This document shows, piece by piece, positions 1 to 5,665 of a stretch of 6,211 nt of DNA. The DNA is from Synergistaceae bacterium (GTDB lineage: Bacteria; Synergistota; Synergistia; Synergistales; Aminobacteriaceae). The stretch is taken from positions 1 through 6,211 of the forward strand of contig JAFVEW010000317.1 in the NCBI GenBank assembly GCA_017475805.1, given 5' to 3'. Every line of letters starts with the position of its first letter. Positions within the stretch are counted from its first letter, which is position 1. Below the pieces are notes generated by a model that made no database searches, was not told the origin of the DNA, and saw only the letters and a program-made list of their open reading frames with translations. A program made the position numbers and the translations under genes.

Positions 1-16
1 CTACTGCAATTTTCAT
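1..16 (-). CDS. 5' end of a leftward gene (MKIAV..., partial)
   Basis: On the minus strand an ATG at 16-14 opens the reading frame M-K-I-A-V and runs off the window edge. It is preceded by a strong ribosome binding site, GGAGG at 29-25, with 8 bases of spacing. The start M-K-I-A-V is common in proteins that begin with a nucleotide-binding beta strand, such as NAD(P)-binding oxidoreductases and flavodoxin-like reductases. These are frequent divergent partners of HxlR regulators, but five residues are not enough to name a family. The gene is divergent from the HxlR gene at 91, so it is the likeliest target of that regulator. Confidence 0.6.
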
Positions 17-46
17 TTTAACTGCCTCCGTTCTAATTTTTAACTT

Positions 47-80
47 TTATAAATTATAACAATTTGATAAAATAATCAAA
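47..80. promoter_or_regulatory. Divergent promoter and possible HxlR operator region
   Basis: Two dyads are visible in the 74-base gap between the divergent genes. One is TTATAA-A-TTATAA at 47-59. The other is TTTGAT (63-68) paired with ATCAAA (75-80) across a 6-base centre. On the minus strand TATAAT (58-53) is a perfect -10, with a weak -35 TTGATT (79-74) 15 bases upstream. On the plus strand TATAAC (55-60) is a near-consensus -10 for the HxlR gene, with no convincing -35. The two -10 elements overlap, so one bound regulator dimer could block both promoters. The region is so AT-rich that short dyads may arise by chance. Confidence 0.4.
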
Positions 81-90
81 GAAGGTTTTT

Positions 91-489
91 TTGAATTATC
101 AGATAGTTTTTAATGGAGATTTAGGTGATAAAGTGAAGAAAATTGATTTTGAAAAAAATAATTTATTTTGCAAATGTCCATTCGTGACAGTTCAAGAATT
201 ACTTGCGGGCAAATGGTCAATTTTAATTTTTCATGAACTTTCAAGCGGAGCAAAAAGGTTTAATGAACTTCGCAAACAAATTAACATCGCACATTCAACT
301 TTATCGCAGCAGTTAAAGTTTATGGAATATGAGGGCCTTGTTCATAGAGAAGTTTACCCGACAGTTCCGCCTCAAGTTGAATATTCTTTAACTGAAATTG
401 GCAAAAGTTTTCAACCTGTCCTGGATAGTATTGAAACTTTTGGAAAAGAGTACATTGAATATATCAAGAGACGTAATTTAGAATTATAA
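91..489 (+). CDS. HxlR-family winged-helix transcriptional regulator
   Basis: A 132-residue single-domain DNA-binding regulator. The HxlR core is plain: the GKWSILIFHEL helix (residues 40-50), RFNELR (56-61), the recognition region HSTLSQQLKFME (68-79), and the wing ending in the family-typical VPPQVEYSLTEIG (92-104). A cysteine pair C27-x-C29-P lies just before the domain. C29 sits where YodB/HypR/QorR-type members carry the cysteine that senses quinones, aldehydes or disulfide stress, so thiol control is plausible. The TTG start at 91 is chosen because AAGAAGG (79-85) lies 5 bases upstream; the next in-frame candidate, GTG at 133, has no well-placed ribosome binding site. The gene is very AT-rich compared with the operon to its right, which suggests separate origin. 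Likely role (inference): control of the divergent gene at 16 and of itself. Confidence 0.93.
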   Translation: MNYQIVFNGDLGDKVKKIDFEKNNLFCKCPFVTVQELLAGKWSILIFHELSSGAKRFNELRKQINIAHSTLSQQLKFMEYEGLVHREVYPTVPPQVEYSLTEIGKSFQPVLDSIETFGKEYIEYIKRRNLEL

Positions 490-493
490 ATTC

Positions 494-901
494 TTATTGT
501 TTACACGAACACGGGATCAAATTGCTGAAATACTCACGCTTGCCCTCGAGCACTTCATCATAGAACTCCTGCTTCTTGTCGATATAGTCTATAGATGCGG
601 TTAGTGCTGCGATACTCTCCTCGAGCTGCGCCCGTTTTCTCTCAAGAATAATTTTTCTCTGAGGGATAGTCGACTCTCCTTCGAGACATAATTCAGTGTA
701 CTCTTTAATCTCCTGAAGGCTCATGCCGCAGTTTTTAAGACAGCTTAGACTTTTTATCCAGGCGATGTCGTGTTCGTCAAAAATTCTCCTGTTAATCTTA
801 TCGCGCTTGACGTTCGGGACTAAGCCTTCGTTGCAGTAAAACTTCAAGCCCTGATAGGTCATGTCCGTCTCTTTGCAGGCCTGCATCATCGTATAAATCA
901 T
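494..901 (-). CDS. MerR-family regulator, AdhR/NmlR (thiol-sensing) type
   Basis: A 135-residue regulator with the MerR N-terminal winged helix: a helix-turn-helix over residues 3-21, KFYCNEGLVP (20-29), the wing KRDKINRRIFDEHDIAWI (32-49), then CLKNCGMSLQEIKEY (54-68). A long coiled-coil dimerisation helix follows (about 78-118). C54 occupies the position of the conserved cysteine by which AdhR/NmlR proteins respond to aldehydes and other electrophiles. C58 and a terminal C-S-C (131-133) add further thiols. ATG at 901 is preferred over the TTG one codon upstream because AAGGAG (914-909) is 7 bases from the ATG but only 4 from the TTG. The gene is read away from the hydrolase operon, with the shared control region between them, and ends 4 bases from the HxlR stop. 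Most likely the activator of the operon; the inducer is unknown. Confidence 0.92.
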   Translation of the reverse strand: MIYTMMQACKETDMTYQGLKFYCNEGLVPNVKRDKINRRIFDEHDIAWIKSLSCLKNCGMSLQEIKEYTELCLEGESTIPQRKIILERKRAQLEESIAALTASIDYIDKKQEFYDEVLEGKREYFSNLIPCSCKQ

Positions 902-912
902 CAAACTTCTCC

Positions 913-978
913 TTTTAATTTAAATTTTTAATTTAATTAAATAAATTTTAAAATTTTTAAAAATTTTTATTAAAAATA
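913..978. promoter_or_regulatory. 66-bp A/T-only tract upstream of the operon promoter
   Basis: All 66 bases are A or T, arranged as repeated runs of A and T. The tract ends only a few bases before the -35 at 982, where an UP element that contacts the RNA polymerase alpha subunit would lie. It also covers the untranslated region of merR. Bent DNA or a nucleoid-protein site are alternative readings. Confidence 0.45.
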
Positions 979-997
979 CGCTTGACCGATAGTTCAA
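969..997 (-). promoter_or_regulatory. Probable promoter of the merR gene
   Basis: On the minus strand TTGAAC (997-992) and TTTAAT (974-969) are separated by 17 bases. They match the sigma70 -35 and -10 boxes at four and five of six positions. The -35 lies inside the spacer of the rightward operon promoter, so a MerR dimer bound there would cover it. That is the usual autoregulatory arrangement of divergent MerR genes. Confidence 0.45.
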
Positions 998-1012
998 ACC
1001 GATTGTTAATAT
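982..1012 (+). promoter_or_regulatory. MerR-type operon promoter with 19-bp spacer
   Basis: TTGACC (982-987) and TAATAT (1007-1012) are separated by exactly 19 bases. This over-long spacing is characteristic of promoters that MerR proteins activate by distorting the DNA. The spacer holds GTT-CA-AAC (992-999), a short dyad. A direct repeat ACCGATAGTT (985-994) and ACCGATTGTT (999-1008), 14 bases apart, overlaps the boxes. Transcription would start near 1019, giving a leader of about 28 bases before the GTG at 1047. Confidence 0.6.
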
Positions 1013-1046
1013 TATATCAAAATTTTAAACTCGGGAGGTTTTATTT

Positions 1047-2312
1047 GTGATTAAAAAATTATTTTTGTCGCTGTTACTGAGCTTTGCAATTTTTACGGGG
1101 CTTGCTAATGCCGAAAGCTTTCGCGTTGTTAATATGAACGTAAAGAATCTTTCAAGCGGAAAAATTTTGCGTGGACTTCTTTACATGCCTGAGACTGATT
1201 CAAAAGTTCCGTTAGTTATCACGGCGCATGAACTCGGCAGCAACTATGCCCGAAGATGGCCGGCTTACGGCGAAGCCCTTGCATCTCAGGGTATAGCAGT
1301 TTACACGTTTGATTTTGCGGGCGGCGGCCCTAAAACTCGAACGGACGGAACTCCGGGAAGCCATAGCGACGGTGAAACTACAGAAATGTCTGTTATGACC
1401 GAAGTAAAAGATTTAGAAAGTGTAATTGAAGCTGCTAAATCATGGGATTTTGTTGACGCTGAAAAAATTGCCATTATCGGAGGCAGTCAGGGCGGTGCAG
1501 TTTCAGTCATAACTGCAGCTCGTCATGCTGATGAAATTTCGGGGCTTGTCCTTTTATATCCTGCTTTATTAATTCAGGACGACCTGCATAAAAAATTTGC
1601 AAATAAAGATGACTGTCCGCCAGTTTATAAATATAACGGCTGGCTTGATGTAAGTCCGATTTACGTAAATGATATGTGGGACTATGATATTTATTTAGAC
1701 ATGCCGAAATATTCCAGGCCCGTTTTAATTCTTCACGGCGATAAAGATTCAATAGTTCCGATTGAATATTCTCAAAGAGCTGCAAAAACTTATCCCGATT
1801 CAGAATTTCATGTGATTAAAAACGGCGATCACGGTTTTCAAGGCGAAACATTTGAACAGGCAATAGGCTATATTAAGGCTTATTTAAGAAAAATTAATTT
1901 TCTCCCTGACGGCTTGAGCAAAATTATTCCAGTCGGCACGCCTAATAATATCGCAGGCGAGCACTTCACGGGCAAGAGCTTTTTGTATCCGTTATCAACT
2001 CAGCAGGCCGGGATCTTTAACGTGACGTTCGAGCCGGGCAGCTATAACGAGTGGCACATTCACCACGCGTCGAAAGGCGGCGGACAGATTTTAATCGCAA
2101 TCTCAGGCCGCGGCTATTATCAGGAGGAGGGCAAAGAGGCTCAGGAGTTAAAGCCCGGTGATGTCGTGAACATTCCTGCGAACGTCAAGCACTGGCACGG
2201 AGCGGCTAAAGATTCATGGTTTCAGCATATCGCCGTCGAAGTCCCGGGCGAGGACGCTAAGACAACTTGGCACGGATTTCTTCCGGCTGAAGAGTACGGG
2301 AAGTTAAAATAG
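1047..2312 (+). CDS. Secreted alpha/beta-hydrolase fused to a C-terminal cupin
   Basis: A 421-residue, two-domain exported protein. A Sec signal peptide (KK at 3-4, hydrophobic core 5-19, cleavage after A20-N21-A22) leads into an alpha/beta-hydrolase domain (about 27-283). Its nucleophile elbow is G-G-S147-Q-G-G, the acid is D234 in HGDKDSIVP and the histidine is H262 in NGDHGF, a complete triad. It resembles cinnamoyl/feruloyl-esterase-like serine hydrolases, but the substrate is not certain. After a linker (284-306) comes a full cupin (about 307-421) of the hydroxynitrile-lyase-like / carboxymuconolactone-decarboxylase-associated type, with metal ligands H337, H339, Q347 and H382. Four extra residues separate the second His and the Gln compared with the usual H-x-H-P-G-G-Q. 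The GTG start has GGGAGG (1033-1038) 8 bases upstream. G+C rises between the domains: 22/60 at 1621-1680, 31/60 at 2161-2220. First gene of the operon. Confidence 0.9.
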   Translation: MIKKLFLSLLLSFAIFTGLANAESFRVVNMNVKNLSSGKILRGLLYMPETDSKVPLVITAHELGSNYARRWPAYGEALASQGIAVYTFDFAGGGPKTRTDGTPGSHSDGETTEMSVMTEVKDLESVIEAAKSWDFVDAEKIAIIGGSQGGAVSVITAARHADEISGLVLLYPALLIQDDLHKKFANKDDCPPVYKYNGWLDVSPIYVNDMWDYDIYLDMPKYSRPVLILHGDKDSIVPIEYSQRAAKTYPDSEFHVIKNGDHGFQGETFEQAIGYIKAYLRKINFLPDGLSKIIPVGTPNNIAGEHFTGKSFLYPLSTQQAGIFNVTFEPGSYNEWHIHHASKGGGQILIAISGRGYYQEEGKEAQELKPGDVVNIPANVKHWHGAAKDSWFQHIAVEVPGEDAKTTWHGFLPAEEYGKLK

Positions 2313-2313
2313 A

Positions 2314-2643
2314 ATGCGTATAGACTTTAATGATTTACAGCCAGTGACGATGCCTGGTATGAACAACGGAACGGGTACAATGACCGTCAGCATGTATAAC
2401 GACGAGAAATATAGAATAATCTTGACGCGTATTCATGCCGGAGGTTCTATCGGCACACATAAGCAAAGCTCCGGCGACGATATGAATTATATTTTATCTG
2501 GAACCGGCAAGGCTGTATGCGACGGAGTGGAGGAGGATTTAGCGGCCGGTGTCATGCACATATGCCCTAAAAATTCCGAACACAGCATTATTAACACGGG
2601 CAGTGATGATTTAGTCATGCTCACGATAGTTGCTGCAAGATAA
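2314..2643 (+). CDS. Small single-domain cupin protein
   Basis: A 109-residue cytosolic protein with no signal peptide and one cupin beta-barrel. Motif 1 spans GGSIGTHKQSSGDDMNYILSG (43-63, given in part as key residues H49, Q51, D56) and motif 2 is PKNSEHSIINTG (85-96, H90). In canonical cupins the first motif reads H-x-H with a later Glu. Here the second His is Q51 and the Glu is D56, so the metal site is altered and may be weak, or the protein may act as a sugar or ligand binder rather than an enzyme. It starts one base after the stop of the hydrolase-cupin gene without a well-placed ribosome binding site (only GGGAAG at 2298-2303), so translation is probably coupled. Function unknown; the fused cupin next door suggests work on the same metabolite. 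Confidence 0.9.
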   Translation: MRIDFNDLQPVTMPGMNNGTGTMTVSMYNDEKYRIILTRIHAGGSIGTHKQSSGDDMNYILSGTGKAVCDGVEEDLAAGVMHICPKNSEHSIINTGSDDLVMLTIVAAR

Positions 2644-2659
2644 ACAGGAGGTTGTTTTC

Positions 2660-3703
2660 ATGAAAAAATTTTTAAGCGTTTTATTGGCGTTATCTTTATG
2701 TGTCCCGGCTTTTGCAGGTGATCCTTTAGTAATCCGTGAGCAGGGCGTGTTCTCGTCAGGCGGAACGGTGACAGAGCCGCTCCCGGGTGAATTTAATGTT
2801 TCGGAGAACTGGCTTGACTATTCACGAGCAGGCAACACGGCGCACGTCGATCATGCGAACGTCTTTTACCAAATTCCTGACGGCGAAAATAAAACGCCGA
2901 TAGTCTATCTTCACGGTTACGGACAGACGAGAACGGGCTGGCAATCTACGCCGGACAGACGCGAGGGCTGGAGCGATATATTTTTGAGAAAGAGCCGCGC
3001 GGTGTTTCTTGTTGACCAGCCGAGACGCGGCGCAGCAGGTTCGACAGTCAAAGTCGTAAACAATGAACTTGATATAAGATCTAACGGAACTGAATTTAAC
3101 CCCGGGGATCAGGCATGGTACACGCATTTTAGAATTGGACGCGGCACTCCAAATCGTTACGAGGGAAGTCAATTCCCAGCCGGAGAAGCGGCGTTAAACC
3201 AATTTTTACGTCAGATGACGCCCAACACGGGAAATTATGACGTAGTACTCTTCGGCGAGGCTTTAAGCGCAGTGTTAGCGGACGTGAAAGCCATGACGGG
3301 CAAGAAGGTAATTTATTTAACGCATTCGCAGGGCGGACGCGTCGGCTGGCAGACCGACACGGAGAACATGGCGGCGATCGTCGCGATCGAGCCGGGCTTT
3401 GCTCCTGAAGTGGGCAGCGAGATATATAAAAAATTTGTCGCGGCAAAAATTCCGATGATTTTTTACTTCGGCGACTATATTAATAACGGCCCTGACGATA
3501 TTAAAAGCACGGCGTTCTGGAAGAGCGTTCTTGAACAGTGCCGCGACTTTGCGAAGCACTATAACGACGACGGCGGCGACGCAACTGTGATCTATCTTCC
3601 TGACGAGGGGATAACGGGCAACAGCCATTTTATGTTTCAGGAATTAAACAACAAAGAAATTGCAGATCATATCGAAAAATGGCTGACATCTAAAGGACTT
3701 TAA
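2660..3703 (+). CDS. Secreted alpha/beta-hydrolase, esterase-713-like
   Basis: A 347-residue exported serine hydrolase. The Sec signal peptide is MKKFLSVLLALSLCVPAFA, with cleavage after A19. C14 is not in a good lipobox (L-S-L-C), so a lipoprotein is unlikely. The mature part has YLHGYGQTRTGW (83-94), then GWSDIFLRK (103-111) and VDQPRRG (118-124). The nucleophile elbow is T-H-S223-Q-G-G, the probable acid is E244 in AIEPG and the catalytic histidine is H323 in GNSHFMFQE. From memory this order, including the unusual Glu as acid and the GNSH motif, matches esterase 713 of Alcaligenes, a secreted esterase of unknown natural substrate. ATG at 2660 is chosen over an in-frame start at 2630 because AGGAGG (2646-2651) sits 8 bases before it and the signal peptide begins there. 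Third gene of the operon, 16 bases after the cupin. Confidence 0.88.
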   Translation: MKKFLSVLLALSLCVPAFAGDPLVIREQGVFSSGGTVTEPLPGEFNVSENWLDYSRAGNTAHVDHANVFYQIPDGENKTPIVYLHGYGQTRTGWQSTPDRREGWSDIFLRKSRAVFLVDQPRRGAAGSTVKVVNNELDIRSNGTEFNPGDQAWYTHFRIGRGTPNRYEGSQFPAGEAALNQFLRQMTPNTGNYDVVLFGEALSAVLADVKAMTGKKVIYLTHSQGGRVGWQTDTENMAAIVAIEPGFAPEVGSEIYKKFVAAKIPMIFYFGDYINNGPDDIKSTAFWKSVLEQCRDFAKHYNDDGGDATVIYLPDEGITGNSHFMFQELNNKEIADHIEKWLTSKGL

Positions 3704-3711
3704 ATTTAAAC

Positions 3712-3754
3712 GCCGTGCTGTCTTCAGATTTTATATTTCACATAGCAGCACGGC
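3712..3754 (+). repeat. Intergenic hairpin: 9-bp perfect inverted repeat
   Basis: GCCGTGCTG (3712-3720) and CAGCACGGC (3746-3754) are perfect reverse complements around a 25-base AT-rich loop. The hairpin begins 8 bases after the upstream stop and ends 50 bases before the next start. The following bases, TAAAAATTTTAA, are not a proper run of T, so this is not a convincing terminator. A partial terminator, a transcript-stabilising stem or an RNA processing point that changes the expression of the last gene would fit. Confidence 0.6.
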
Positions 3755-3804
3755 TAAAAATTTTAATAAAGCTAAAATTGAAAGTGAAAATGGGAGGATT
3801 TATT

Positions 3805-5421
3805 ATGAAACGTAAAATTTTTGCGTTTGCCTTTATTTTAGAGCTTTTATTCTCAGGTTCGGCATTTGCGGAGATAATTTCAGGCCCTGATGTTGCAGTC
3901 GTCGAGGTCGAGGGCGGAAAATTGCAGGGCTATATTCATGACGGAATTTTTACTTATCATGGTGTCCCTTATGCTGAGGCTGATTTATTCATGCCGCCGG
4001 TGAAAGTAAAGCCGTGGGACGGGATAAAAATGGCCGTGACTTACGGTGCTGTCTCGCCGCAAAATATTTCTCAAGCCGATGACATGTTCCCTGCACACTG
4101 GTACTGGCCGCACTGGGAGCCTAAAAATTACACGCAGAGCAATAATTGTCAGAATTTAAATATCTGGACACCCGGGCTTGATGATAAAAAACGTCCTGTA
4201 ATGATATGGATTCACGGCGGCGGGTTCGAGGCCGGCTCTTCAAGCGTCGAAGATGTTTATGACGGAGAAAATTTAAGCCGCAAGGGCGATGTCGTAGTTA
4301 TATCGGTCAATCACAGGCTTAATGTCTTAGGCTTTCTTGATCTGTCGGCCTATGGAGATGAATATAAATATTCAGGAAATTTAGGAATTATGGATTTAGT
4401 CGCAGCTCTCGAATGGGTCAATAAAAATATTGCGAGGTTCGGCGGCGATCCTGATAATGTTACGCTGTTCGGACAGTCAGGCGGCGGCGCTAAAATTTTA
4501 ACGTTAATGGCTGTGCCCGCAGCTAAAAATTTATTTCACAAGGCAATCGAGCAGAGCGGAGCTGTTGAGTTAATGGGTATCACTCTTCCTGAACAGAAAG
4601 CAGCTCGGCGTGTCGCTGAACTTACGCTTAAAAATTTAAATATTTCGCCTGAAAAAATTTCAGAATTAAAGAATGTTCCGTACTCGAAATTAATCGAGGC
4701 CGCGAATAAAGCCATGGCTCAGGCCAAAGAAGATGGCGAAAAAATTTATTCATGGTCGCCTGTGAGAGACGGCGATTACATTCCTGATGATCCAGTCGAG
4801 GGCGGCTTCCCTGAACAGGCTAAAAATATTCCGCTTTTAATCGGCTCATGCCTTAACGAATGGGCAACAGTGCCGTTATTTGCGAATATGCCTGTAACTC
4901 AAAGTGACAATAAAAATTTCTGGACGGATTCTCAGATCAGCGCAAAGCTTAAAGATAAATACGGTGATAAAGCCGACGCAGTAGTCAACGCATTTAAAAA
5001 GGCATATCCGAATAAAAAAGCCGTCGATGCTCTTTACGTTGATACACGGCTGAGAACGCGCGCAATTAAAACTATGAACGCTACATTGAATCCGAACGGA
5101 GCGTCGGTTTACGCTTATGTATTTACATGGGAAACGCCTGTAATGGGCGGCTATGCAATGGCATATCACTGCTCTGAACTGCCGTTCGTGTTCAATAATA
5201 TTGCTTTAAGCGAGACTGCGACGGGCGGCGGCGAAAGAGCGCAAGCTCTTGCTGATAAAGTCAGTAAGGCATGGATAGATTTTGCAAGGACAGGGAACCC
5301 GGGTTGGAAAGCGTACACGCAGTCTGAAGGAGCGACAATGATTTTTGACGATGAGCCTGTATTAGCTTATAATCACGACGCTGAACTTATGAAATTATTA
5401 ATGCCGGATTATAATTATTAA
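3805..5421 (+). CDS. Secreted type-B carboxylesterase (para-nitrobenzyl esterase family)
   Basis: A 538-residue exported ester hydrolase of normal length for the family. The signal peptide (residues 1-22, cleavage at SAFA/E) is followed by the N-terminal strand GGKLQGY (37-43) and HGVPYAE (52-58). The oxyanion hole is WIHGGGFEAG (135-144) and the nucleophile signature FGGDPDNVTLFGQSGGG (212-228) contains S225. The acid is probably E352 (CLNEW) and the histidine is H455 (AYHCSELPFVF). The second family signature is degenerate: SNNCQNLNIWTP (112-123) instead of the usual E-D-C-L pattern, though the Cys is kept. ATG at 3805 is chosen because GGGAGG (3792-3797) lies 7 bases upstream and the signal peptide starts there; the frame also extends upstream to 3715, but that stretch overlaps the hairpin and looks non-coding. 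Last gene of the operon. Likely cleaves small carboxylic esters outside the cytoplasm; substrate unknown. Confidence 0.94.
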   Translation: MKRKIFAFAFILELLFSGSAFAEIISGPDVAVVEVEGGKLQGYIHDGIFTYHGVPYAEADLFMPPVKVKPWDGIKMAVTYGAVSPQNISQADDMFPAHWYWPHWEPKNYTQSNNCQNLNIWTPGLDDKKRPVMIWIHGGGFEAGSSSVEDVYDGENLSRKGDVVVISVNHRLNVLGFLDLSAYGDEYKYSGNLGIMDLVAALEWVNKNIARFGGDPDNVTLFGQSGGGAKILTLMAVPAAKNLFHKAIEQSGAVELMGITLPEQKAARRVAELTLKNLNISPEKISELKNVPYSKLIEAANKAMAQAKEDGEKIYSWSPVRDGDYIPDDPVEGGFPEQAKNIPLLIGSCLNEWATVPLFANMPVTQSDNKNFWTDSQISAKLKDKYGDKADAVVNAFKKAYPNKKAVDALYVDTRLRTRAIKTMNATLNPNGASVYAYVFTWETPVMGGYAMAYHCSELPFVFNNIALSETATGGGERAQALADKVSKAWIDFARTGNPGWKAYTQSEGATMIFDDEPVLAYNHDAELMKLLMPDYNY

Positions 5422-5449
5422 AATTTGCTTAAATCAAAGGCGCGTAAAC

Positions 5450-5478
5450 TTGTCAAATATTAATGCTGCTGTTATGAT
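5450..5478 (+). promoter_or_regulatory. Sigma70-type promoter of the leader-RNHCP unit
   Basis: TTGTCA (5450-5455) and TATGAT (5473-5478) are separated by the optimal 17 bases, each with five of six consensus positions. Transcription would start near 5485, producing a leader of about 218 bases before the RNHCP start. This makes the RNHCP gene independent of the esterase operon. Confidence 0.7.
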
Positions 5479-5485
5479 AGCTTAA

Positions 5486-5511
5486 AAGTCCAGCGCAAGT
5501 TTGCAGGGCTT
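5486..5511 (+). repeat. First hairpin of the leader transcript
   Basis: AAGTCC (5486-5491) pairs with GGGCTT (5506-5511), including one G-U pair. Inside, GCG (5493-5495) pairs with TGC (5502-5504), giving a stem with one internal A/A mismatch and a 6-base loop. It would form the very 5' end of the transcript predicted from the promoter at 5450. No T run follows, so it is not a good terminator of the upstream operon; protection of the 5' end is more likely. Confidence 0.4.
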
Positions 5512-5546
5512 AATTAAAAAAAATTTAATGTAAGGAGATTTGCTTT

Positions 5547-5603
5547 TTGAGTTTTAGCTTGAGTTTGAAGAAGTTTCTCACGATAACGGCGATTGCGGCA
5601 TAA
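5547..5603 (+). CDS. 18-residue upstream ORF, candidate leader peptide
   Basis: A TTG start at 5547 with AAGGAG (5532-5537) 9 bases upstream opens the frame MSFSLSLKKFLTITAIAA and stops with TAA at 5601-5603. The peptide has a basic pair followed by a small hydrophobic stretch. It looks like the start of a signal peptide or like the short leaders that control translation of downstream genes. The stop lies 2 bases before the three-way-junction RNA, so a terminating or stalled ribosome would cover that structure's first strand. There is no run of one rare amino acid typical of amino-acid attenuators. It could instead be the remnant of a broken exported-protein gene. Confidence 0.5.
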   Translation: MSFSLSLKKFLTITAIAA

Positions 5604-5605
5604 CA

Positions 5606-5665
5606 GGGAGGCTTATAAAGCCCTCGGATGGCTTTAAGTCGCAGCTGTGAACTAGCGAGCCTCCC
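5606..5665 (+). promoter_or_regulatory. Three-way-junction RNA element in the RNHCP leader
   Basis: Sixty bases fold almost completely. P1 is GGGAGGCT (5606-5613) with AGCCTCCC (5658-5665), 8 bp. P2 is TAAAGCC (5616-5622) with GGCTTTA (5630-5636), 7 bp and a 7-base CTCGGAT loop. P3 is AGTCGC (5637-5642) with GTG-A-ACT (5647-5653), 6 bp with one bulged A, one G-U pair and an AGCT loop. P2 and P3 abut directly and could stack. I do not recognise it as any known riboswitch class. It ends 37 bases before the RNHCP start, and its last strand can also pair with that gene's ribosome binding site. Confidence 0.65.

Noticed and set aside
1507..1785. Leftward open frame inside the hydrolase-cupin gene
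   Set aside because: Antisense shadow of the alpha/beta-hydrolase domain, with no start signals or known domain.
2822..3628. Leftward open frames opposite the second esterase gene
   Set aside because: They lie antisense to a gene with full catalytic motifs, have arginine-rich low-quality translations, no ribosome binding sites and no recognisable domains.
3715..3804. N-terminal extension of the type-B carboxylesterase
   Set aside because: It would bury the signal peptide 30 residues inside the protein, overlaps the 3712-3754 hairpin and lacks a ribosome binding site; ATG at 3805 has GGGAGG 7 bases upstream.
5486..5521. Intrinsic terminator of the esterase operon
   Set aside because: The hairpin at 5486-5511 is followed by TAATTAAAAA rather than a T run, and it lies just downstream of a strong new promoter.
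5606..5665. Remnant of an IS200/IS605 right end
   Set aside because: Only a loose resemblance from memory, no transposase gene or fragment nearby and no left-end match; kept as an alternative to exclude rather than a feature.
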